Below are positions 29,094 through 39,208 of a stretch of 64,000 nucleotides of DNA, piece by piece (the first letter of the stretch is position 1; each line of letters begins with the position of its first letter). A program made the translations under genes and the position numbers. The notes beneath the pieces were generated by a model that saw nothing but the letters and a program-made list of their open reading frames with translations, did not search any database and had not been told where the DNA came from. Origin of the DNA: Marivita sp. (GTDB taxonomy: Bacteria; Pseudomonadota; Alphaproteobacteria; Rhodobacterales; Rhodobacteraceae); contig NZ_JALEGT010000120.1 in assembly GCF_022763305.1 (NCBI RefSeq), positions 62,001 to 126,000 on the forward strand. Reading direction: 5' to 3'.

Positions 29094-30173
29094 ATGACCG
29101 GCGTGTTGGCGAACCAGCAGATCACGGAGCTGATGGCGCAGAGCGTCATCGCGGCTGACCGTCCCTTTGTCGATGGACAGGTGCAACCGGCCAGTCTTGA
29201 CCTTCGTCTGGGCCATGTCGCGTATCGCGTTCGGGCGTCATTCCTTGCCGGGACACGACGCCGTGTCGAAGACCGGCTCGCGGATTTCGAGATGCACCGC
29301 ATTTCGCTCGACGGGGGTGCGGTACTGGAAAAGGGCTGCGTGTATCTTGTGCCGCTGATGGAGCGCCTCGCCCTGCCCCATGACATCAGCGCTGTCGCCA
29401 ATGCCAAAAGCTCGACCGGGCGGCTGGACCTGCTGACGCGCACAATCACCGATGAGGGCACGGAATTCGACCGGATCGCAGCCGGGTATACCGGGCCGCT
29501 CTATGCCGAGATTTGTCCGCGCTCGTTTTCGGTGCTGGTGCGTCCGGGCATGCGTCTGAACCAGATCCGGTTCCGCAACGGGCAGTCCGTGCTGTCGGAT
29601 GACACGCTGCGCACCCTGCATGCCGAACAGACGCTGGTGACGGGCGGACCCGCTGTGATCAGCGACGGGCTGGGGTTTTCGGTCGATCTGAAACCCGAGA
29701 GCGGCGATCTGGTCGGCTATCGCGCCAAGCCGCACACCGGGGTGATCGACCTCGACAAGCTGGGGCATTACGCGCCCTCCGAGTTCTGGGAAGAATTGCG
29801 GACAACCAACGGTCAGATCATCCTTGATCCGGACGCGTTCTATATCCTTGTCAGCCGCGAGGCCGTGCACATCCCACCCGATTACGCGGCTGAAATGGCG
29901 CCTTTTCTGGCGATGGTTGGGGAATTCCGGGTGCATTATGCCGGGTTCTTCGATCCCGGTTTCGGCCATGATGCGGCGGGAGGCACCGGGTCACGCGGCG
30001 TGCTCGAAGTGCGCTGCCACGAAGCGCCCTTCGTTCTGGAACATGGGCAGATCGTGGGGCGGCTGGTCTACGAGAAAATGGACCAATCCCCGAGCCAGCT
30101 CTATGGCGCGGGGATCGCGTCGAATTATCAGGGACAGGGTCTGAAACTGTCCAAACACTTCGCGGCAGATTAG
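29094..30173 (+). CDS. dcd: 2'-deoxycytidine 5'-triphosphate deaminase, double-length form
   Basis: 359 aa, about twice the length of E. coli Dcd. The dUTPase/dCTP-deaminase fold occurs twice: PFVDGQVQPASLDLRLGHVAYRV with ANAKSSTGRLDLLTR in the first half, and FSVDLKPESGDLVGYRAKPHTGVIDLD with the final VLEVRCHEAPFVLEHGQIVGRLVYEKM in the second. GQ(V/I)QPASLDLRLG is the family signature. It makes dUTP for dTTP synthesis. AAGGGG precedes the ATG. The 3' end overlaps the stop of the small leftward gene by 4 bases. Confidence 0.93.
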   Translation: MTGVLANQQITELMAQSVIAADRPFVDGQVQPASLDLRLGHVAYRVRASFLAGTRRRVEDRLADFEMHRISLDGGAVLEKGCVYLVPLMERLALPHDISAVANAKSSTGRLDLLTRTITDEGTEFDRIAAGYTGPLYAEICPRSFSVLVRPGMRLNQIRFRNGQSVLSDDTLRTLHAEQTLVTGGPAVISDGLGFSVDLKPESGDLVGYRAKPHTGVIDLDKLGHYAPSEFWEELRTTNGQIILDPDAFYILVSREAVHIPPDYAAEMAPFLAMVGEFRVHYAGFFDPGFGHDAAGGTGSRGVLEVRCHEAPFVLEHGQIVGRLVYEKMDQSPSQLYGAGIASNYQGQGLKLSKHFAAD

Positions 30174-30322
30174 CGGCGCGGATCGCTCTCTTGCGGCGCA
30201 GTCGGTTTCTTGCGCTTGGCCAGAGCGGCCTGACCCGCATTCATGCCGGCATTGATCCCGGAATTGATCACGCGGCGCATCACGGTGCGCATGACCATGT
30301 TGATGATCTGATTGAGGTTCAT
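30170..30322 (-). CDS. Small basic conserved-looking protein
   Basis: 50 aa, basic: NQIINMVMRTVMRRVINSGINAGMN followed by a Lys/Arg-rich tail (ALAKRKKPTAPQESDPRR). The first half is an amphipathic helix rich in Met and Asn. A strong AGGAGGAC site sits 6 bases before the ATG, which argues for real translation. No family is recognised. It is convergent with dcd, stop codons overlapping. Confidence 0.65.
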   Translation of the reverse strand: MNLNQIINMVMRTVMRRVINSGINAGMNAGQAALAKRKKPTAPQESDPRR

Positions 30323-30450
30323 GACGTCCTCCTGTCTGGCTGCTTCGGACGATGAGATAGGGAACAATTGCGTCGATTTTCAGGCATTGTCCCGAAAATT
30401 TCGCACCTTTTCGTGAACCGGCGGGCCCGGAGCGCGATGCGTCGACGCGC

Positions 30451-31122
30451 TCAATCCTCGAACAATTCGGACTGACCCTCTTCGGTTTCTTCCTCCGCGT
30501 CCACATCCCCCTCGCCCATTTGCGGCATCGTTCCGGGGGGCGGACGGTTTTCCAGCAGGCCAGCCGCGCGCAGTTCCTTGAGCCCGGGCAGATCGCGCGC
30601 GGATTCGAGGCCGAAATGGTCAAGGAAGTCCTGCGTCACCACAAATGTCACCGGACGGCCCGGTGTCATCCGTCGGCGGCCAAAACGGATCCACTCCATT
30701 TCCAGAAGCTGATCCACCGTGCCCCGGCTGACCGACACGCCCCGGATCTCTTCGATCTCGGCGCGTGTGACGGGCTGGTGATACGCGATGATCGCCAGCG
30801 TTTCGATCGCGGCGCGGCTGAGCTTGCGGGTCTCGACCGTTTCCTTCTGCATCAGAAAGCCTAGGTCCGGCGCGGTGCGCATGGCCCAGGCATCGCCCAC
30901 CTTGACCACGTTCACGCCCCTGCCCTCGTAGCGTTTGCGCAGGTAGACCAGCGCCTCGGCCGCGTCCGACCCGTGCGGCATCCGGTCGTTCAATTCCTTG
31001 ACCGTAACAGGCTCGGACGTGGCGAAAAGGATCGCTTCGACCATGCGCTCCTGTTCGCCCATGGGCGGCGCCTCGAAGAGGCTTTTTTCCACTTCGATGT
31101 CTGTATCGGTCTCGTCACTCAT
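30451..31122 (-). CDS. scpB: Segregation and condensation protein B
   Basis: 223 aa. ScpB is the winged-helix partner of ScpA in the SMC complex that compacts chromosomes. Landmarks are MVEAILFATSEPVT near the N-terminus, RKLSRAAIETLAIIAYHQPVTRAEIEEIRGVSVSRGTVDQLLE in the first winged helix and PGRPVTFVVTQDFLDHFGLESARDLPGLKEL in the second. The C-terminal tail is acidic. Its start overlaps the scpA stop (ATGA). Confidence 0.96.
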   Translation of the reverse strand: MSDETDTDIEVEKSLFEAPPMGEQERMVEAILFATSEPVTVKELNDRMPHGSDAAEALVYLRKRYEGRGVNVVKVGDAWAMRTAPDLGFLMQKETVETRKLSRAAIETLAIIAYHQPVTRAEIEEIRGVSVSRGTVDQLLEMEWIRFGRRRMTPGRPVTFVVTQDFLDHFGLESARDLPGLKELRAAGLLENRPPPGTMPQMGEGDVDAEEETEEGQSELFED

Positions 31123-31907
31123 CGCCCGTCTCTCCGGCGCAGTTCTATGGGCGCAAAGGTGTCGGACTGGCGCAGTTCGACCTTGCCTTCCTTGGCCAGT
31201 TCAAGCGAGGCGGCAAAGGTCGCCGCCGTGGCCGACCGCCAGCGCACGGGGTCAGCATCCCAGCCATCGGGCATGTAGCATGAAATGTCGGTCCATGACC
31301 CGGCAAAGCCGATCAAGCCACGCATCCGTTCCAGCGCCTGTTCCATCGTGAAGACCGCGTCGCGGTCCATCACGAAGGGGCGGAATTCGTCCTTGGTGCG
31401 GATGCGCGCATAGCCCTGCATCAGGTCGAGCAGCGTGGCGGTATATTCGACCTTGCGCACCCGTTCGACCTCTTGCGTAAGACCACGGGCAAAGAAATCC
31501 CGGCCCAACTGGTCGCGCGCCATCAGCTTCGCGGCCACATCGCGCATTGCTTGCAGGCGTTCCAACTGGAACGCCAGATGCGCGGCAAGGTCTTCGCCGG
31601 ACGGTCCGTCTTCGGTCGGATCGGGCGGCAGCAGCAGACGGGATTTGAGAAAGGCGAGCCAGGCCGCCATCACGAGGTAATCGGCGGCAAGTTCGATCCG
31701 CAGCGCCTTGGCCTTTTCGACGAAGGCCAGATACTGGCGGGCCAGCTGCAACACCGAGATCTTGCGCAGGTCCACCTTCTGCGTACGGCTGAGCGTGAGA
31801 AGCAGATCAAGCGGGCCCTCGAACCCGTCCACATCGACGATCAGCGCTTCCGCCGCCAGCCGATCCGCGACCGAGCCGTCAAACCTGTCCGATGTCGCCT
31901 CGTTCAT
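31119..31907 (-). CDS. scpA: Segregation and condensation protein A
   Basis: 262 aa kleisin subunit of the SMC-ScpAB complex. Signature FEGPLDLLLTLSRTQKVDLRKISVLQLARQYL near the N-terminus, then VMAAWLAFLKSRLLLP; the C-terminal winged helix lies near ATAATFAASLELAKEGKVELRQSDTFAPI. It overlaps nagZ upstream and scpB downstream by 4 bases each, so the three are probably one translational unit. Confidence 0.96.
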   Translation of the reverse strand: MNEATSDRFDGSVADRLAAEALIVDVDGFEGPLDLLLTLSRTQKVDLRKISVLQLARQYLAFVEKAKALRIELAADYLVMAAWLAFLKSRLLLPPDPTEDGPSGEDLAAHLAFQLERLQAMRDVAAKLMARDQLGRDFFARGLTQEVERVRKVEYTATLLDLMQGYARIRTKDEFRPFVMDRDAVFTMEQALERMRGLIGFAGSWTDISCYMPDGWDADPVRWRSATAATFAASLELAKEGKVELRQSDTFAPIELRRRDGR

Positions 31908-32917
31908 GCACCGCGCCCTTGCTCCAGTTCCGCAAGCTTGGCGGTGAGGGCGGCAATGTCAACATCCTGAGGCATGGTTCGCCGGGCCAGTGCGGCCTCG
32001 GCACGGCGCTGGCTGGGCTCGGACATGGTCCCGATCCGGTCCATCAGGGCGATGCGTTCGGCCAGATCGCCGTTGCAGTGCAGGATCACGTCGCACCCCG
32101 CAGCGAGGGAGGCGGCACCACGTTCGGGCACGGTCCCGGAAAGCGCCTGCATGCCGATGTCGTCGGTCATCAGAAGGCCGGTAAAGCCAAGGTCGTCGCG
32201 GATGCGGCGGATCATGCTGGCCGAGGTGGTGGCGGGGCCGGTTTCGCCAAAGGCGCTGTAGACCAGATGCGCGGTCATCCCCATCGCCACATTGGCAAAG
32301 GGGCGGAAGGCGGCGAAGTCGATGCTGTCGAGTGTGTCCGTGGGCGCGTCAATGCGCGGCAGGTCAAGATGGCTGTCCATCTGGGCCAGCCCATGCCCGG
32401 GGATGTGCTTGATCACCGGAAACACGCCGCCCCGTTCATGACCTTCGACCACGGCGCGGCCAATTTTTACCACCTGGTCAAGATTTGATCCGTAACACCG
32501 GTTGCGCAGGAACGGGTGGGTCTCGGGGCGCGCAACATCCAGCATCGGGGCGCAATTGGCGTCGATGCCAAGTGCCAACAGCTCGTGCGCAATGATGCGG
32601 TAGCGCAGGCGCATGCCCACTTCGGTATGGGGGCCCAGCAGATCCACATGATCGAGTGGCGGCAGCCAGTCGGTCGCCGATGGCGCGCGCAGGCGCTGCA
32701 CGCGGCCGCCTTCCTGGTCGATGAAGATGGGGGCATTCCAGCCGACCGTATCGCGCAGGTCAGATGTCAAAGCACGGATCTGGTCCGCGCTGTCGAGATT
32801 GCGGTCGAAAAGGATGAAGCCGAACGGGTTGGCGTCGGCAAAAAACGCGCGCTCGTCCGGGGACAGGCGCGCGCCGTCGCAACCAAAGATGGCGGCTCCG
32901 AACGGTCTGGATGTCAC
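31904..32917 (-). CDS. nagZ: Beta-N-acetylhexosaminidase (NagZ, GH3)
   Basis: 337 aa, cytoplasmic glycoside hydrolase family 3 enzyme that removes GlcNAc from 1,6-anhydro-muropeptides during cell-wall recycling. The NagZ motif KHIPGHGLAQMDSHLDLP carries the catalytic loop His/Asp, and the nucleophile aspartate is in GLLMTDDIGMQAL. FIDQEGGRVQRLR is the substrate-binding element. No signal peptide. Overlapping starts link it to the SPOR gene upstream and scpA downstream. Confidence 0.94.
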   Translation of the reverse strand: MTSRPFGAAIFGCDGARLSPDERAFFADANPFGFILFDRNLDSADQIRALTSDLRDTVGWNAPIFIDQEGGRVQRLRAPSATDWLPPLDHVDLLGPHTEVGMRLRYRIIAHELLALGIDANCAPMLDVARPETHPFLRNRCYGSNLDQVVKIGRAVVEGHERGGVFPVIKHIPGHGLAQMDSHLDLPRIDAPTDTLDSIDFAAFRPFANVAMGMTAHLVYSAFGETGPATTSASMIRRIRDDLGFTGLLMTDDIGMQALSGTVPERGAASLAAGCDVILHCNGDLAERIALMDRIGTMSEPSQRRAEAALARRTMPQDVDIAALTAKLAELEQGRGA

Positions 32918-33894
32918 CGGCTGACCACCGGGATGCAGTCCGCGCCTTCAGCGACCAGCGCCGCGCAGAAACGGCGCGACTCGCTCAGGTCTTCGAACCC
33001 GTGCGCGCGGAGGCGGTAGAAGACACGGCCACCCGAGGTGGCCTCTTCGATCACGCGCTCCTTGCCGCCGAGGAATTCGCCGAACCGCGTGGACAGCTTG
33101 GTCCATTGCTCGCGGGCGATGTCCGGGCTGTCGAAGGCGCCGAACTGAACAAGGCGTGTGCCTGCGGGAATGGCGCTGGGGTCGATTTCGGCCACTCCTG
33201 ACGCGGGACGCGGGGCCGGCGCGGACAGCGAGGCGAGCTGCAGGCCGGACGGACGTGGGGCCGGACGCAACGACCGGGCCACACCGGGAACAGACGCGGG
33301 AATGATGTCTGCCGAGGCTGTGAGATCCGCCTCTTCCTCGGTGTCGAACACGCCTGTGTCGGGGGCCGGGTCGATTTCGGTGAACGGGGTCGCATTGGCG
33401 GCGATCTGGTCGGCCAGTGCCTTGATCGGATCATCGGCATTTGCGATGTCGGTCAGTGCCAGAGCCGGCGCTTCGGTCCGGGCATCGTCGCGAAGCGCGG
33501 CCAGAGCCACCTCCTCGCGCGGGCTGAGCGCGCGGGTGTCGGTGATCTCGGTCACGACCATGTCGTCTTCGGTGACATCCAGAGGGCGCGGGGCCAGAAC
33601 GATCTGCTCGGGCGGCGGGGCCGAGGTGCCGGTGCCGGCGATGTTGTTGACCGCCAGTCCTTCGTGTCGTGCGATCTGGCCTCCGGGATCGTCGGGGGCG
33701 ACGCGCATCGGGCCTTCGATGGCCTGCACCACCGGCACACCCGAGACATCGCGCATGATCAGCCGATATCCCCAAATCGCTACACCAATCACCAATGCCA
33801 GCGACATGGCCGCGCCCAGCCAATTGGCTGCCGTGGCCAGGTTGCCAGACGTTCCGTCCCCGCGTGCGGGGGCCGTGAAATCCGAATCTGCCAT
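32914..33894 (-). CDS. SPOR-domain membrane protein
   Basis: 326 aa. A single N-terminal transmembrane helix (WLGAAMSLALVIGVAIWGYRLIM) is followed by a long Ala/Pro/Asp-rich linker in the periplasm and a C-terminal SPOR domain (TRLVQFGAFDSPDIAREQWTKLSTRFGEFL...VFYRLRAHGFEDLSESRRFCAALVAEGADCIPV). SPOR domains bind denuded septal glycan strands, so a role in division is likely. It lies between argS and nagZ. Confidence 0.9.
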   Translation of the reverse strand: MADSDFTAPARGDGTSGNLATAANWLGAAMSLALVIGVAIWGYRLIMRDVSGVPVVQAIEGPMRVAPDDPGGQIARHEGLAVNNIAGTGTSAPPPEQIVLAPRPLDVTEDDMVVTEITDTRALSPREEVALAALRDDARTEAPALALTDIANADDPIKALADQIAANATPFTEIDPAPDTGVFDTEEEADLTASADIIPASVPGVARSLRPAPRPSGLQLASLSAPAPRPASGVAEIDPSAIPAGTRLVQFGAFDSPDIAREQWTKLSTRFGEFLGGKERVIEEATSGGRVFYRLRAHGFEDLSESRRFCAALVAEGADCIPVVSR

Positions 33895-33908
33895 GTCCGC
33901 CTCATCTC

Positions 33909-33928
33909 CCGGCGGTCGTTGCCGCCGG
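33909..33928 (-). other. Hairpin between argS and the SPOR gene
   Basis: CCGGCGG and CCGCCGG pair around a 5-base loop just ahead of the argS stop-side spacer and 14 bases upstream of the SPOR gene start, next to its GGGAGATGAGG ribosome-binding site. No T-tract. Could tune read-through or translation; role uncertain. Confidence 0.4.
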
Positions 33929-33967
33929 TGTTTCTTGCCGTTGCCTCAGCCGGTCATGGCGCTTTTG

Positions 33968-35713
33968 TCAGCGCATTTCCTCAACCGGCGTGACACCCAA
34001 GATACCAAGGCCTGCGGAAATAACAACAGAGACGGACCGCGCGAGGGCGATTTTCGCCTGTGTCACCTCGGTGTTGCCCTCCTGCAAGAACCGCAGCTCG
34101 GGCACGTCGTTGCCCTTGTTGTAGAGCGCGTGCAGATCGGACGCGAGTTCGTAGAGATAGAACGCCACCCGGTGCGGTTCGTTGGTGCGCGCGGCGATCT
34201 CGACCAGACGCGGCCATTCCGCCAGTTTGCGCGCCACGGCCAGTTCGCTGTCATGGGTCATGCCCGACAGATCGACAGCCGCCAGCGTGGCGTCATCCAC
34301 CGCGATCCCGGCCTCGGTCGCCTTGCGCAGCACCGAATGCACCCGCGCATTGGCGTATTGCACGTAGAAAACCGGATTGTCCTTGGACTGCTCCAGCACC
34401 TTGTCGAAATCGAAATCGAGCGGCGCGTCGTTCTTGCGGGTCAGCATGTGGAACCGCGTGACATCGGGGCCGACCTGATCGACCACGTCGCGCAGCATGA
34501 CAAAGGTCCCTGCCCGCTTGGACATCTTGAACGGCTCACCGTTCTTGAAGAGCTTTACGAGCTGCGTCAGCTTGATGTCGAGCGGCGTCTTGCCGTCCGA
34601 CAATGCGCTGACCGCCGCCTTCATCCGTTTGACATAGCCGCCGTGATCCGCGCCGAAGACGTCGATCAGAAGGTCATAGCCGCGCTGCACCTTGTCATAG
34701 TGATAGGCGATGTCGGGCGCGAAATAGGTCCACGATCCGTCCGACTTCATGATCGGACGATCCACGTCATCGCCATGGGCGGTGGATTTGAACAGCGTCT
34801 GTTCCCGCGGCTCCCAATCCTCGGGTGTCTTGCCCTTGGGCGGCTCGAGGGTGCCGCGATAGATCAGGCCCTTGTCCCGAAGACTGTCGATGGCCGCTTC
34901 GATCCGACCCGTGCCGTAGAGCGACTTCTCGCTGAAGAACTTGTCCATCTCGACGCCAAGAAGACCCAGATCGGCGCGGATCAGCATCATCATGGCGTCG
35001 GTGGCGAACTCGCGCACCTCGTCCAGCCACACGTCTTCGGGCGCATCAAGGTACTTGTCACCCACTTTGGACTTCAGCGCCTCGCCCACTTCGATGAGGT
35101 AGTCGCCGGGATAGGTGCCATCGGGCCAATCGACGCTCAGGTCATGGGCCTCCTGGTAGCGCAGGTAGACCGACCGCGCGAGCACATCGACCTGCGCGCC
35201 GCCATCGTTGATGTAGTATTCCCGCGTGACGTCGTAGCCTGCGTAATCCAGCAGCGAGGCCAGCGCGTCACCAAACACCGCACCCCGCGTGTGGCCGACA
35301 TGCAGAGGACCTGTCGGGTTCGCGGACACGTATTCCACATTCACGCGCTTGCCCTGTCCCATGTCGGATTTGCCGTAGGCGGTGCCAGAGGACAGGATCG
35401 TCTTCGGCAGGCCCTGCCACACGGCATCCCCCAGCCGCAGGTTGAGGAAGCCCGGTCCCGCCACCTCGGCCGAAGACACACGCGGATCAGCGGACAGCTT
35501 GGCGGCCAGAGCCTCGGCGATGTCGCGCGGCTTGGCCCCGGCGGGTTTCGCCAGCACCATCGCGGCATTGGTCGCCATATCGCCATGCAGCGGGTCACGC
35601 GGAGGTTCGACCGTCACATTGGCAAAGTCGAGACCGTCCGGCAGCACGCCTTCGGCCACCATCGCGTTCAGGCTGTCGATCACAAGCACCCGGATATCGG
35701 AGAAAAGGTTCAT
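33968..35713 (-). CDS. argS: Arginyl-tRNA synthetase
   Basis: 581 aa class I synthetase. HIGH-type motif is [15 protein letters not shown] and KMSKS-type motif is [21 protein letters not shown]. The ArgRS-specific N-terminal domain ([26 protein letters not shown]) and C-terminal DALR domain ([21 protein letters not shown]) are present. The ATG at 35713 starts the N-terminal domain correctly. First gene of a leftward set continuing through the SPOR protein, nagZ and scpAB. Confidence 0.97.
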   Translation of the reverse strand: MNLFSDIRVLVIDSLNAMVAEGVLPDGLDFANVTVEPPRDPLHGDMATNAAMVLAKPAGAKPRDIAEALAAKLSADPRVSSAEVAGPGFLNLRLGDAVWQGLPKTILSSGTAYGKSDMGQGKRVNVEYVSANPTGPLHVGHTRGAVFGDALASLLDYAGYDVTREYYINDGGAQVDVLARSVYLRYQEAHDLSVDWPDGTYPGDYLIEVGEALKSKVGDKYLDAPEDVWLDEVREFATDAMMMLIRADLGLLGVEMDKFFSEKSLYGTGRIEAAIDSLRDKGLIYRGTLEPPKGKTPEDWEPREQTLFKSTAHGDDVDRPIMKSDGSWTYFAPDIAYHYDKVQRGYDLLIDVFGADHGGYVKRMKAAVSALSDGKTPLDIKLTQLVKLFKNGEPFKMSKRAGTFVMLRDVVDQVGPDVTRFHMLTRKNDAPLDFDFDKVLEQSKDNPVFYVQYANARVHSVLRKATEAGIAVDDATLAAVDLSGMTHDSELAVARKLAEWPRLVEIAARTNEPHRVAFYLYELASDLHALYNKGNDVPELRFLQEGNTEVTQAKIALARSVSVVISAGLGILGVTPVEEMR

Positions 35714-35769
35714 GTCATACGTCCTTTGTTCGGGACGTCCTCTACCACCTTCAACCGCCGCGTCAAATA

Positions 35770-37599
35770 TCAGGCTTGGCCTTCCGCCTTGGCGCGGTGT
35801 TCTTTCATCGGCAGCATGGCAATCAGCCGGGTGCCACGGGTTTCCTTGGGCGCGTCCTTCGGCCCCAGAATGCGCAGCGTGCCGCGCGGGCCGATATCGG
35901 CAATCGGGATGCCTTCGGGATGGGTGTCGTACCAATCCTGCAGGGTGAACTCTTCGGACAGGGTGGTGGCGCGGAATTCCCATCCGTCCCACATGCGGCG
36001 CTGCACCTGCCAATAGGTCTCGCCCGCGCCGATATAGCGCCCGCCCAGTTTCGGCGGCAGAGCATAGCGCGCGGAATCGGATGTTTCGCGGGTCAGCTGA
36101 TAGACGTTCTCGCGCCCGAATTCGGGGGCAAGGTCGGTCGCCACCAGCGTGTTGTAGGCGTCGTTGTCCGTCGCCGCAATCACGGTTTCATAGGCCATCA
36201 GGTCCAGCCGGTGTTCGGCCCCCTCGGACAGGATGTCGCCAGTATAGATGTCCAGTCCCGCGTCGCGTGCCTCGCGCAGATGGCTGCGGTTGGGGTCCGA
36301 GATCATCACCGGAAGGTCCAGCTTTTTCAAAAGCTTGCCGAACTCGACCGTCCAACGGTTGCCGCCCACCAGCAGCACACCGGGCGTGGTGGAAGCGTTG
36401 AGCCGCAGAAGCCTTGCAATGGGCTTCAACGTGAAGCCGTGCAGCACAACGGTGCCTGCCACCAGCGCAAAGGCGAGTGACGAGATCTGCGCCGCGTCCT
36501 CGATCCCGGCCTGAACAAGGCGATCCCCAAAGAGGCCCGCGACGGCGACCAGAACTACGCCGCGCGGGCCGGTGAAGGCCACAAGCAGGCGTTCGGCCCA
36601 TGGCACGTTGGAAAAGGCCAGCGAGATCAGCACGGTCAGAGGGCGCGCGATCAGGATCACGGCCACCACCGTCGCCAACGTCTGCCAGTTCATCGCCAGA
36701 AGCGTCTCGCGTGTCATGTTGGCGGCGAGCAGGATGAACACGCCGGACACCAGCAGGATCGTCGCGTGTTCCTTGAAGCGGTGCATCTCGGCATGGCTGG
36801 GCAGATGCGCGTTGGCGATCCAGACACCCATGATGGTCACGGCAAGAAGCCCGCTTTCATGCAGCAGCGAATCCGAGGCGGCAAAAGCCACCAGCACGCT
36901 GACGAAGAGCACGGGCACCTTCATGTATTCCGGCACCCAGCCACTCGAGAAGGATCTCGCGATGCCCCAACCGGCCGCAATACCGACTACGGTCGCAACC
37001 GAAATCCCGATGGCCAGTTCGGTCACCGCCTGTTCCACGGTCGTCGCGGTCTGCCAGACAAGCACCACTTCGAAGGCCAGAACAGCGGCCAAAGCGCCTG
37101 CCGGATCGTTGACGATGGCTTCCCATTGCAAAAGCGCCGCCGGGCGGCGTTTCAACCGCGCCTGACGCAAAAGCGGTGCGATCACGGTTGGGCCTGTCAC
37201 GATCATGATGCCCCCAAAGACCGCCGACGTGGCCCAACTCAGCCCGCCGACATAGTGCAGAACGGATGCCGACAGCAGCCAGCCGACCGGACCACCGATG
37301 ATCACCAGCCGTTTCACCCCAACGGCGGCATCGGTCAGGGACTTGAAATTGAGCGTCAGGCCCCCTTCGAACAGGATGATCGCCACAGCCACCGCCACGA
37401 TCGGTTGCAGCAGGTCCCCCATCGCCACGGAAGGATCAAGGATGCCGAAGACCGGACCCACCATAAGCCCCGCCAGCAACATCAACACGATCGCCGGAAG
37501 ATTGAGCCGCCACGCGAGCCATTGCGCTCCGACGCCCAAAGCGCCGACCAAAGCAAAGGCGGTGACCGGATTCATGCCGGCGTCTGCAGGTGTTGCCAC
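35770..37599 (-). CDS. CPA1-type Na+/H+ antiporter with TrkA-N domain
   Basis: 609 aa. About twelve transmembrane helices in the first 400 residues, with the CPA signature around [44 protein letters not shown], where the ND pair lies in the ion path. After this is a Rossmann TrkA-N domain ([49 protein letters not shown]) that should bind NAD(H) and gate transport, then a C-terminal region ([13 protein letters not shown]). Probably exchanges Na+ or K+ for protons. Adjacent to dgt with a 12-base gap. Confidence 0.9.
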   Translation of the reverse strand: MATPADAGMNPVTAFALVGALGVGAQWLAWRLNLPAIVLMLLAGLMVGPVFGILDPSVAMGDLLQPIVAVAVAIILFEGGLTLNFKSLTDAAVGVKRLVIIGGPVGWLLSASVLHYVGGLSWATSAVFGGIMIVTGPTVIAPLLRQARLKRRPAALLQWEAIVNDPAGALAAVLAFEVVLVWQTATTVEQAVTELAIGISVATVVGIAAGWGIARSFSSGWVPEYMKVPVLFVSVLVAFAASDSLLHESGLLAVTIMGVWIANAHLPSHAEMHRFKEHATILLVSGVFILLAANMTRETLLAMNWQTLATVVAVILIARPLTVLISLAFSNVPWAERLLVAFTGPRGVVLVAVAGLFGDRLVQAGIEDAAQISSLAFALVAGTVVLHGFTLKPIARLLRLNASTTPGVLLVGGNRWTVEFGKLLKKLDLPVMISDPNRSHLREARDAGLDIYTGDILSEGAEHRLDLMAYETVIAATDNDAYNTLVATDLAPEFGRENVYQLTRETSDSARYALPPKLGGRYIGAGETYWQVQRRMWDGWEFRATTLSEEFTLQDWYDTHPEGIPIADIGPRGTLRILGPKDAPKETRGTRLIAMLPMKEHRAKAEGQA

Positions 37600-37611
37600 G
37601 ATGTATTCCTC

Positions 37612-38772
37612 TTATGACCTCGCGGAAATCACGTCCGAACCTGTCAGGCGCGCATGCTCCTGCAGGGCAAACCGGTCGGTCATCCCGGCTATGTAATCCC
37701 CGACAAGCCGTGCGAGTTCCGTCTCGGTCTCGATTTCCGCAACGTCCTTGCGCCATTGCTTGGGCAAAAGAGACGGGTCGGACATGAACAGAGGGAAGAG
37801 TTCGTTGATGACTTTCGTCACCTGTGCGCGCATCTCGACCACGCCGGGCGCGCGGTACATGCGGTGGAACAGAAACTCGCGGATCACCTTGAGATCCGAC
37901 CAGAGGGCCGGGGTGAACTGCACCATCATTCGCCCTGCGGCGCGGATGTCTTCGGGGCTTTGTGGATCGAGGTCTGTGAGATTGGCGCGGGTGACATTGA
38001 TCACATCGCTGACCAGCACGCCGAAAAAGCGGCGCAACGCCTCATGGCGGCGGCGGTAATAGTTCAGTCCGGGGTAAATCCGATCCACCTCGGCAAAACA
38101 ATCGCTTACAATGGGAAGCTTAGCCAGTTCATCGGTCGAGAACAGCTCAGCTCGAAGACCATCGTGCAGGTCGTGGTGGTTGTAGGCGATGTCGTCGGAC
38201 AGGGCCGCGACCTGCGCTTCGGCGCTTGCGTGGGTGTGCAATTCCAGATCGTGCCGGGCGTTGTAGGCGGCCAGCGCATGTGGGATCGGCTGCTTCACCG
38301 GGCCGTTGTGTTTTGCAATGCCTTCAAGGGTTTCCCAAGTGAGGTTCAACCCGTCGAAATCGGCATAGTGCCGCTCCAGCGATGTCACGATGCGGATCGC
38401 CTGCGCGTTGTGATCGAACCCGCCATAGGGCTGCATGAGCGCATCCAGCGCGTCCTCGCCCGTGTGCCCGAACGGCGTGTGGCCCAGATCATGTGCCAGC
38501 GCCACCGCCTCGGTCAGTTCCAGATCGAGGCCCAGTGTTTTGGAAATGGTCCGCGCGACCTGCCCGACTTCGATGGAGTGCGTCAGACGCGTGCGGAAAT
38601 AATCGCCCTCGTGTTCGATGAAGACCTGCGTCTTGTGCTTGAGCCGCCGAAAGGCGGACGCGTGGATGATCCGGTCGCGATCCCGTTGAAAACACGACCG
38701 GAACGCGCTTTCCTCTTCGGGGTATAGCCTGCCTCGCGACCTGCCCGGATCGCATGCATAGAGCGCCGTCAT
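37612..38772 (-). CDS. dgt: dGTP triphosphohydrolase-like HD protein
   Basis: 386 aa. HD-domain dNTPase that splits dNTPs to nucleoside and triphosphate. HD metal ligands are in RLTHSIEVGQVARTI and VALAHDLGHTPFGHTGEDALD; a later element is SDDIAYNHHDLHDGL. The N-terminal DPGRSRGRLYPEEES and ASAFRRLKHKTQVFIEHEGDYFRTRLTHS pattern is the dGTPase type 2 class. The ATG at 38772 is chosen; upstream in-frame residues do not look coding. Divergent from the Fe-S carrier gene. Confidence 0.93.
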   Translation of the reverse strand: MTALYACDPGRSRGRLYPEEESAFRSCFQRDRDRIIHASAFRRLKHKTQVFIEHEGDYFRTRLTHSIEVGQVARTISKTLGLDLELTEAVALAHDLGHTPFGHTGEDALDALMQPYGGFDHNAQAIRIVTSLERHYADFDGLNLTWETLEGIAKHNGPVKQPIPHALAAYNARHDLELHTHASAEAQVAALSDDIAYNHHDLHDGLRAELFSTDELAKLPIVSDCFAEVDRIYPGLNYYRRRHEALRRFFGVLVSDVINVTRANLTDLDPQSPEDIRAAGRMMVQFTPALWSDLKVIREFLFHRMYRAPGVVEMRAQVTKVINELFPLFMSDPSLLPKQWRKDVAEIETETELARLVGDYIAGMTDRFALQEHARLTGSDVISARS

Positions 38773-38855
38773 GATCGACCGCCTGTTCTTGTTCCCTGTC
38801 CCGGCTGCCCTTATATTCACAACAGTCCACAATTCAAAGCCAACCCGAGGGTGAC

Positions 38856-39179
38856 ATGCAGCTTCCACCGAAAGTCACGGATCGCGCGTTCGAACGTTTG
38901 TCGGAAATCGGCGCCGGCGCCGAGGGCAAGGCCCTGCGCGTGGCGGTCGAAGGCGGCGGGTGTTCGGGCTTCCAGTACGAGATCAAACTGGATGATCCGG
39001 CCGAGGATGATCTGGTGCTCGAAGGGCACGGAGAACGGGTCGTGGTGGATTCGGTCTCGCTGCCGTTCCTGTCGAACGCGGTGATCGACTTTTCCGAGGA
39101 ACTGATCGGCGCGCGGTTCGTGATCGACAATCCGAATGCCACCTCCTCGTGCGGCTGCGGCACCAGCTTTTCCATGTAA
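38856..39179 (+). CDS. erpA: A-type iron-sulfur carrier protein (HesB/IscA/ErpA family)
   Basis: 107 aa. The three conserved cysteines are in VEGGGCSGFQYEI and SSCGCGTSFSM, the CX(n)CGCG pattern of A-type carriers that pass Fe-S clusters to apo-targets. VTDRAFERLSEI starts the family fold. I use erpA because of the single-gene setting and length; IscA or SufA cannot be excluded without phylogeny. Convergent with the 357-aa gene at 39209-40282. Confidence 0.85.
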   Translation: MQLPPKVTDRAFERLSEIGAGAEGKALRVAVEGGGCSGFQYEIKLDDPAEDDLVLEGHGERVVVDSVSLPFLSNAVIDFSEELIGARFVIDNPNATSSCGCGTSFSM

Positions 39180-39185
39180 CGCATC

Positions 39186-39202
39186 GGGGGCACGGGCCCC
39201 CA
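39186..39202. terminator. Hairpin between convergent genes
   Basis: GGGGGC and GCCCCC flank a short loop in the 29-base gap between the Fe-S carrier gene and the leftward gene. Works on either strand; no T-tract, so confidence is low. Confidence 0.4.
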
Positions 39203-39208
39203 CCCGGT

